Source of the DNA: Papaver somniferum
Taxonomy: Eukaryota; Streptophyta; Magnoliopsida; Ranunculales; Papaveraceae
Reading direction: 5' to 3'
NCBI RefSeq assembly: GCF_003573695.1
Contig: NC_039360.1
Location: 125,450,336-125,514,335 of the forward strand
Length of the DNA: 64,000 nucleotides
Program-made: the position numbers and the translations under genes
Shown here: one piece after another, positions 58,241 through 64,000 of the stretch
Numbering within the stretch: position 1 is the stretch's first letter
Layout: every line of letters begins with the position of its first letter
Notes under the pieces: generated by a model
The model's input: only the letters and a program-made list of their open reading frames with translations
The model's database searches: none
Told to the model about the DNA's origin: nothing

Positions 58241-58980
58241 TATTCCCAGCCCAACAATTACACACACCCTTACCCAAAAAAAAAATCGTTAAATTTAGTG
58301 AATGAGACTGGAACACATAACTCTAGGGAACAACTTAACTGATCCATCCACTGCGCAATCATTTTGGTGTTGATTCAAATTAGACCATGTTTAATTGGAC
58401 CTAATACCATTGCCTCCCAAAAGTACATAGCATAACCCATGGCTATATCATTTGATTTCTCCTAGCGTAGCTTTATTGACATCAACAAAAAAAAAGTTCT
58501 TATTCGGTACTTTCATTTCTTCAATATATATAATACGCGTTAACACCGTTATTCAGTGTAACTTTTTCTTTAACGCACCCATCAACAATCTTACGAATCA
58601 AATAAAAAATTATTGATACTTTTTGTTTACTGTTGTAACAAAATATTCGACATTGCAAAAGGCCCTACGAGAATATTCGCACAAGGCCCTTCTAGACACA
58701 TGAACTGCTCCGTATATATAACATTAACAAAACAATATAAAACATGGTACAATACATCACATTTCGTGTATATTTCATATTCCATGAAAGAGTCTTTACT
58801 GTAGTGACATTTTATCTTCATTGTATCGGCTTAACACGTAGCACACTAAACACGTGAATGTGTGGATTGGGCCGGCACATTTTACAACTCTCGCCGCGAC
58901 GACTCTCCAAATCGTGTTCTCCTTCGGAATTTGCGAGTCCATTGGTGAACGGGCCCAACCCAACCATAATGTTTGTGCCT
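58241..58980. other. Intergenic, no gene recognised
   Basis: Short overlapping ORFs exist on both strands, and none resembles a known family. AAGGCCCTACGAG and AAGGCCCTTCTAG near 58660-58695 could be part of a degraded hAT element with the end at 58181. Confidence 0.3.
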
Positions 58981-58988
58981 TTAATCTC

Positions 58989-60648
58989 GAACGATTTTTT
59001 GGGGACCATGGTTTTTTTGGGGGGACCATGGTTTTATTTTGGGTAAAGGCATTAAAAGTAATTTTAGGTCACCCCATATCTAGTTATTTATTTAATACAT
59101 AATCTATCCTCTTAATTAATTTTAGGTTATGATTAGTGAATGATTTAGTTAAAAACAATTAGTGAGATTAAATTAAAAGATGGGTTTACTATTAGTTGAG
59201 TAGAATTATTGAGATAGTAGAGTTAGAGAAGATGAAGGAGAAAAACATGGAAAATAATTTTTTTTTCCAATTCACTAAGTTTGAGTATTCAAATGATGAA
59301 AACTCATCTGATTCTTCATCCCCATCCTCTCCTAGAATATTTGTTAATCTTCAAAATGATCGGGATTTGAACTGGATTTTGAACAGTTCGGTTACTTTAT
59401 ATGAAGAACAAGTAACTGAACTCATATGAAGCTGTACTTCGGTTGCCCCGTGAGATGAACAAGTAACCGAACTCATCTGAAAGTGTAGTTCGGTTACTTG
59501 TTCCAAACACGCAGGTTACCGAACTCTCAAATAATAGAATTTCTAGGAGTTACAGCGTTATGTTCGGTTGGTTCTCAACTAACCGAACTTTGGTGTAAAA
59601 AGTTCGGTTGGTTCGCAAACTGCATGCACTTTTGATCTAACCTAACTTTACGTAATATAAGACTATATAAGTTTACAAAGTTCGGTTCTTTCCCAAACTT
59701 GAACCTAACAGCTAACCAACCGAACTCTGAGTTCGTTTTCTGCGATAAAATTGTGAAGTTACCGAACTTAACAAACAAAAAAAATGTAAAGTTCCAGCGT
59801 CTATTGGCTAAGTTCGGTTACTTTGTAGTTTTAAAAGTTTTTGCGAACAAACCGAACTCTATTGGATAAGTTCGGTTATTTTGGAACTCAACATAGTGGC
59901 CACAACAACACAGTTCGGTTAGACTGGATTTGTTTTTTTCGGTTCTAAGGGTGGAGTTCGGTTACTTTGTAGTTTTAAATTTTTTTGCGAAACAACCGAA
60001 CAGAGAGTTCGGAGACTTAGTTTTAAATCCAACAAACCGAACTGTTCTTGGTGTTCTTCATTTTCAAGAAGTTCGGTTAGTAAACTAGGGTTTTTTGGAA
60101 AATCGGCCTAACCGAACATGGCTCTGTAACTCCTATTAAAACCATATTTTGATGATTTCTATTCGATTGAAGCAATCAAAATTAAATTAAAGTGAAGGGT
60201 TTGTTGGAAAATACCTCCGGAGTGGTCCCATCGCAGAATCAGGTTGCGGCTGGCGTCTTTTATACTCGATAAAATTATTATATAACCGAACTTAATTGTG
60301 ATTGCATTGATGTTATTACATTTCTTAAATAGGCGGTGGCGGTGGTGGTGGGAGGAGGTGGTTGGTGGTGGTGATAATCGGAGGAGGTGGTGGTGGTAAT
60401 CGGCGGTGGTGGGCGGTGGTGGTGGTGGTAATCGGTGGTTGGTGGTGGTGGTAATCGGCAGTGGTGGACGACGGTGGTGGTTATATATATAGGTGGTTAT
60501 TAGGTTGGTTTTAAATTAAATTAGGTTAAAGATAGGTTAGTCATTTCAACGTTTTAGGACACCCCTTATCACTATAGGGAAGGTGACCTAATAAAACCAT
60601 GATCCCCTCAAAAAAAGAAAAATAACCATGATCTCTAGAAAATCATTC
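58989..60648. mobile_element. E2: second, larger member of the E1 family
   Basis: The ends GAACGATTTTTTGGGG (left) and GAATGATTTTCTAGAG (right, reversed) lie in a longer imperfect TIR with ACCATGGTTTT / ATCATGGTTTT. The target duplication TTAATCTC is at 58981-58988 and 60649-60656. The interior matches E1 in order: a GTCACCCC...ATCTA block, AATTAGTGAGATTAAATTAA, a GAAGATGAAG stretch, an AGTTCGGTTAC/GTAACCGAACT array (59385-60300, about two dozen copies), a GGT/GGC microsatellite (60329-60480) and TAGGTTAGTCATTTC near the right end. No transposase is present. Confidence 0.8.
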
Positions 60649-60778
60649 TTAATCTCGGCCATTCATCTCGTTTCTTTCTCATAAAAATGCCCTAAATCAA
60701 ACAACCATGGCAATTTGCCTTTTTTTCACTTGTTTTCTCCACTCTCTCTCTGGAGTTCAAAAGCCCGAAAGAGAGAAA

Positions 60779-61920
60779 ATGCGCAACCGCAGCAGCATGA
60801 TTCCAGAAGAGGTTTTCTTTGAAATCTTGATAAGATTGCCAGTCAAATCCATACTAAGATGTAAGTCTGTTTGTAAATCTTGGTTGTCTCTAATTTCTAA
60901 ACCTAATTTTGCTAAATTCCATCTTGATATTGCTGTTGAAAGAAAAAACAGTAGAAGTCTCATTCTAAGAGGCCACAATGAGTTAATCTATTCTAGAGTT
61001 TATGATGAATCTCTAAAATCGCCATCATTTAGTGAGATCGATGAAGATTTTGTTGTTGGAATTGAAGATTACCCATTGAAATCTTCAGGTTTTAGAATTA
61101 AATTGGTTGGGTCTTGCAATGGTCTTGTTTGTCTTTTGTTTTATGATAATGACCGGGTGAGTTCTAGTGTGGAAGAAATTTTCTGTGTTTGGAACCCAGC
61201 AACTAAAGAATTCAAGAAGATACATTTTCAGTTATCAGAGTCATTTGAAATTTGCAAATATGCTTTTGGTTATGATTGCCAGAATGACGACTATAAGTTG
61301 CTACGTCTTGCATTTGGAGGTGCAGTTAGTGTTTATACATTAGGCTCAAATTCGTGGAAAACCATTCCATCCAGAAAGCATTACTGGTTGTCTTATGGGA
61401 AGGAGGTAGTTGTTAATGGATATATTCATCGGTTTGCTGTACCAAGGAACCAGTTGGACCAGATGATCATAGTATCATTGGATATCAGTAATGAAAATTC
61501 AAAGAAATTCAACTACCGAAAGAAGTTTTTGAGTACAAATGCTTGGATATTATTGCTAATGGAGTTTTGGAAGGGTGCCTCTGTTTACTTGTTAAGGTTG
61601 ATGAGGTTGGTGTTGAAGTCTGGGTAATGCAAGATTATGGAGTTCGTGAGTCTAGGACTAAACGTTATGTTATCACCAATGAGATTGTAACTAACTGCCG
61701 TCATTTGTCGATTCTGTGGAATTTTAAAAATGGTGAGATTCTATTTATGGTTTCTGGTGGGCTGATATTATATGACCCAAAACGTGGAAGTGCTATTGAA
61801 AGAAAGTTGACTAGTCTAACAGGTTTTAAATTAGAGAAGAAGTATGTAGAAACTTTCGTTTCGCTGAATTCTGGTACCTACACGGGGCGAGGACAAATAG
61901 AGGAATCAGCTGAAAGTTGA
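60779..61920 (+). pseudogene. F-box protein with F-box-associated (FBA) domain, one frameshift
   Basis: Starting at 60779 (MRNRSSMIPEEV) the F-box is MIPEEVFFEILIRLPVKSIL followed by RCKSVCKSWLSLI, residues about 7-45. The FBA domain follows (LVGSCNGLVCLLF, VWNPATKEFKKI, YAFGYDCQNDDYKLL, VYTLGSNSWKTI). F-box proteins are the substrate-binding part of SCF ubiquitin ligases. Near 61500 the frame is lost; the adjacent frame resumes at once (EIQLPKEVFEYKCLDIIANG, VEVWVMQDYGV) and runs to the stop at 61920, giving about 380 residues, normal for the family. One missing base explains it, either a true mutation or a sequencing error. E2 lies directly upstream, leaving about 130 bp between it and the start codon. 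Confidence 0.8.
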
Positions 61921-62605
61921 AACACGGATGAGAAGAAGGATAAGAAGCATACTAGATGGTGCTTCATTGGAAAACGTTGAATGATTCTTTTACTTTTCTC
62001 ATTTACTATTCCTAGTATGTCTTAGCCAAATGGTTTAGCTTTTGGAAGTTCTACATTCGTCCAAAATAATTCCATTAGTGATTTTTGCTACCCTTCAGAT
62101 ACCTTTTAACTTTCTACGCTTTATGTTTGCTTGTTGATTGTTCTCATGATCCTTTGGATTGATGTTCCGTTGTCACATACTTGGGGCGAGTTATAACGCT
62201 CTTGTATACTAATCTGATGAGCATTGCAGTCTATCATGTATTTACTCAAGATGTCCTTGTTAATAAAATCTTTTACTAGGGGTTCTGGTACTGTATGTAC
62301 TGAATGAATTTACATAACATTGAATTGAAATCTTTTGATGATGTTTTTTAGTCTATTACTACCTGGGATGAGGCTCATGTGTAACTAGAGAAAATTAGTC
62401 CGTCTCTGATGTTGATTTACTGTGCATATTACTCTCCATCCATGGGAGATTTTAGTCTTACTGAAAGTGTCTGCTGTTTATATCCATGGGAGATTTTAGT
62501 TTTCTTATTCACGACCAAAGGTTTATCTTTGTTAAGTGATGTGGTCGAAGTATGTAGTCGAAGCTTTATGCCCGCCTACCGTTTTTTGTTTTAGTTCTCG
62601 TCGGA
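61921..62605. other. Intergenic or intronic sequence between the two F-box relics
   Basis: No F-box or LRR segment that would complete the FBD gene on its right was found. A short duplication, CCATGGGAGATTTTAGT, occurs at about 62441 and 62484. Confidence 0.4.
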
Positions 62606-63630
62606 GATATTTGAACGGCTCCTAATTTGTCGACCATTAGTTACAAATCAAACATACTGTCAGACTTTGTAATCGACAAATTTGCGTCACTAACTGAGGC
62701 AAATATTGACATTGAGACACATGACCACAAATTTGTCACGTTCCAGCTCTTCCAAAAGCTTTCTAATGTCAAGCATCTTAAAGTGTCTGCTGCCTCCTTT
62801 CTGGTATGACTAATTAATTCTTCATTTCAAATGCTGGTATAAATTTAATTAATATGGCATTTCTGTAGTCTCTGTTTTTAGTTAGCCTATGTTTTTTCTG
62901 ACTCTTATGCGTTTGTATGCTTTGATTTTTCTTAATGAATAGGTTCTAAGTGAGGCGGATATCCTCTTGTTGCCTGCATTTAACCATTTGATCCATCTAG
63001 AAGTTTCTGGCGGTTTTGCTTCAGATACTGTTTTGGCTGTGAGAGGATTTTCCAAGTTTCTCCAGCTATCGCCTAATCTAATAAAGATTGTCTTTGCTCA
63101 GGCAAGTCACTCACCTCTTACCTGCTTATATAATAAGATGGATCTCTTTTTCTCATCGAAAACTGGTCTTACCATATTTTCGCAAAGCTATTTATTCGAA
63201 TTGTAAAATGTCAGTTTCCTAAACTGGAATCAATCTTCTTCTTCTTTGGAAGTCACTAAGATTTCATTATCTTTCTTTTGCATAACCCACTTGGAATTTC
63301 TTTTCAAAACTAAGCTGTGTTTGTGGTAGCATATTATCGTATTTTGCTGAACTTTTACTTTGATTGATGTAGAAGTTTAATGTCCCTGACGAAGAGGATG
63401 ATGGTTATTTGTCACTTGAATTCAAGAATTTTTTTGGGGAACGGGCAGAACTAAATGCTATCGAACTCTTTCTTAAGTATGCCGGATCTGTTGAGACTGT
63501 AACCATAGTAGCTGATTCAGATCTCTCCAACGATTATGAGAAACAAACAAATATAACAAAGTTGTTATCAATGTTTCCAAGGCCTGCAAATTGCACAGTT
63601 AAGTTTTTGACTTGCTCGGAATACTCTTAA
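62606..63630 (+). pseudogene. 3' exons of an F-box/LRR/FBD protein
   Basis: Exon A (about 62606-62803: APNLSTISYKSNIL, DKFASLTEANIDIE, KLSNVKHLKVSA) ends at a GTATGA donor. Exon B is 62943-63101 (VLSEADILLLPAFNHLIHLE, GFSKFLQLSPNL) and exon C is 63373-63630 (SLEFKNFFGERAELNAIELF, LKYAGSVETVTI, LLSMFPRPANCTVKF, stop). Phases join without loss. This is the LRR end plus FBD domain of plant F-box proteins. The intron after exon B starts GCAAGT, a GC-AG intron. The N-terminal F-box and most LRRs are absent, so this is a 5'-truncated remnant unless distant exons were lost to rearrangement. Confidence 0.7.
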
Positions 63631-64000
63631 AAATGCAGTATGCCAGGGGTGCAATTGTAACTTTTGTGAGGATCATTTAAAAAGTCTCTGGGGAACCATT
63701 AATCTTTTTATTTTGGTTGTAGTTGTAATCGTCTTTTTATGTTTGACTCTTAACGATGTAGTCGTTCTGCTCTTGGATAATAGTTGGCTTCAAATTATAT
63801 TTACGGTTGGGATAAAGTCATTACGCGGATTTAAAGGGGGCACGGTTTTAGTTTGAGTACGTGTCGAAATATTAAGGGGGCCACATACAAAATGTATGCA
63901 GCCCAACCACATTTTATCCGGAGAGGTTTTCGTGCATGGATAGTAACACTTTCGGTGTTGTAACTCGCGAACTATTTTGGTAATCCTCAAGTTACAGTTT
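63631..64000. other. Downstream flank, nothing recognised
   Basis: It is presumed 3' UTR and intergenic DNA of the FBD remnant. The minus ORF at 63790-63990 has no recognisable family. Confidence 0.4.

Overview
The window is plant nuclear DNA, very probably from a eudicot. The evidence is an intron-containing ATG18-type autophagy gene, F-box/FBA and F-box/FBD gene remnants, a plant mobile domain (PMD) gene, and nested LTR retrotransposons with typical plant primer sites (initiator tRNA-Met for copia; tRNA-Asp-like and Tat-type for gypsy). The repeat families gave me an impression of a poppy-like (Papaveraceae) genome, but I cannot verify that. No bacterial, organellar, tRNA, rRNA or CRISPR feature was seen.

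Layout. (1) 1-1722, minus: 5' half of an ATG18g/h-like gene running off the left edge, with a 5'-truncated LINE (2171-2698) upstream. (2) 4.2-21.8 kb is a stack of LTR elements. It holds a copia LTR relic, then a minus-strand Tat-like LTR (6388-14990) whose U3 carries a 182-bp tandem repeat followed by a 69-bp minisatellite. That LTR is split by a complete non-autonomous LTR element, here called N1 (6714-12810, 5-bp TSD TATAT). Next come the 3' end, LTRs and a protease/integrase fragment of a copia family, and a short solo LTR. (3) 21.8-25.6 kb is intergenic with a MULE transposase fragment, a motif array and a LINE 3' end. (4) 25.6-51.3 kb is a large Tat-lineage gypsy element (Tat-A). It has gag-protease and an integrase tail but no reverse transcriptase, and it carries an antisense, intron-containing PMD gene with its own TATA box. 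The PMD gene is split by a second complete non-autonomous LTR element, N2 (34728-44393, TSD TTCTG). Tat-A's right LTR runs straight into a second primer site and a truncated gag. (5) 52.4-60.65 kb holds three small DNA transposons full of short palindromic motifs: a Tourist/Harbinger-like MITE and two members (E1, E2) of an 8-bp-TSD family. A LINE ORF1 relic and a minus-strand copia LTR lie between them. (6) 60.8-63.6 kb: an F-box/FBA gene with one frameshift, then the 3' exons of an F-box/FBD gene.

How the parts relate. Only the ATG18 gene looks like an intact host gene. The F-box genes are damaged, and E2 ends 130 bp before the F-box start codon. The retroelements form a clear order of nesting, with Tat LTRs older than N1 and N2. 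N1 and N2 share a twice-repeated module (a hairpin with an AGGA loop followed by a G-rich polypurine tract) and appear to depend on another element's enzymes. All alignments were made by eye, so element ends given without a TSD are approximate.
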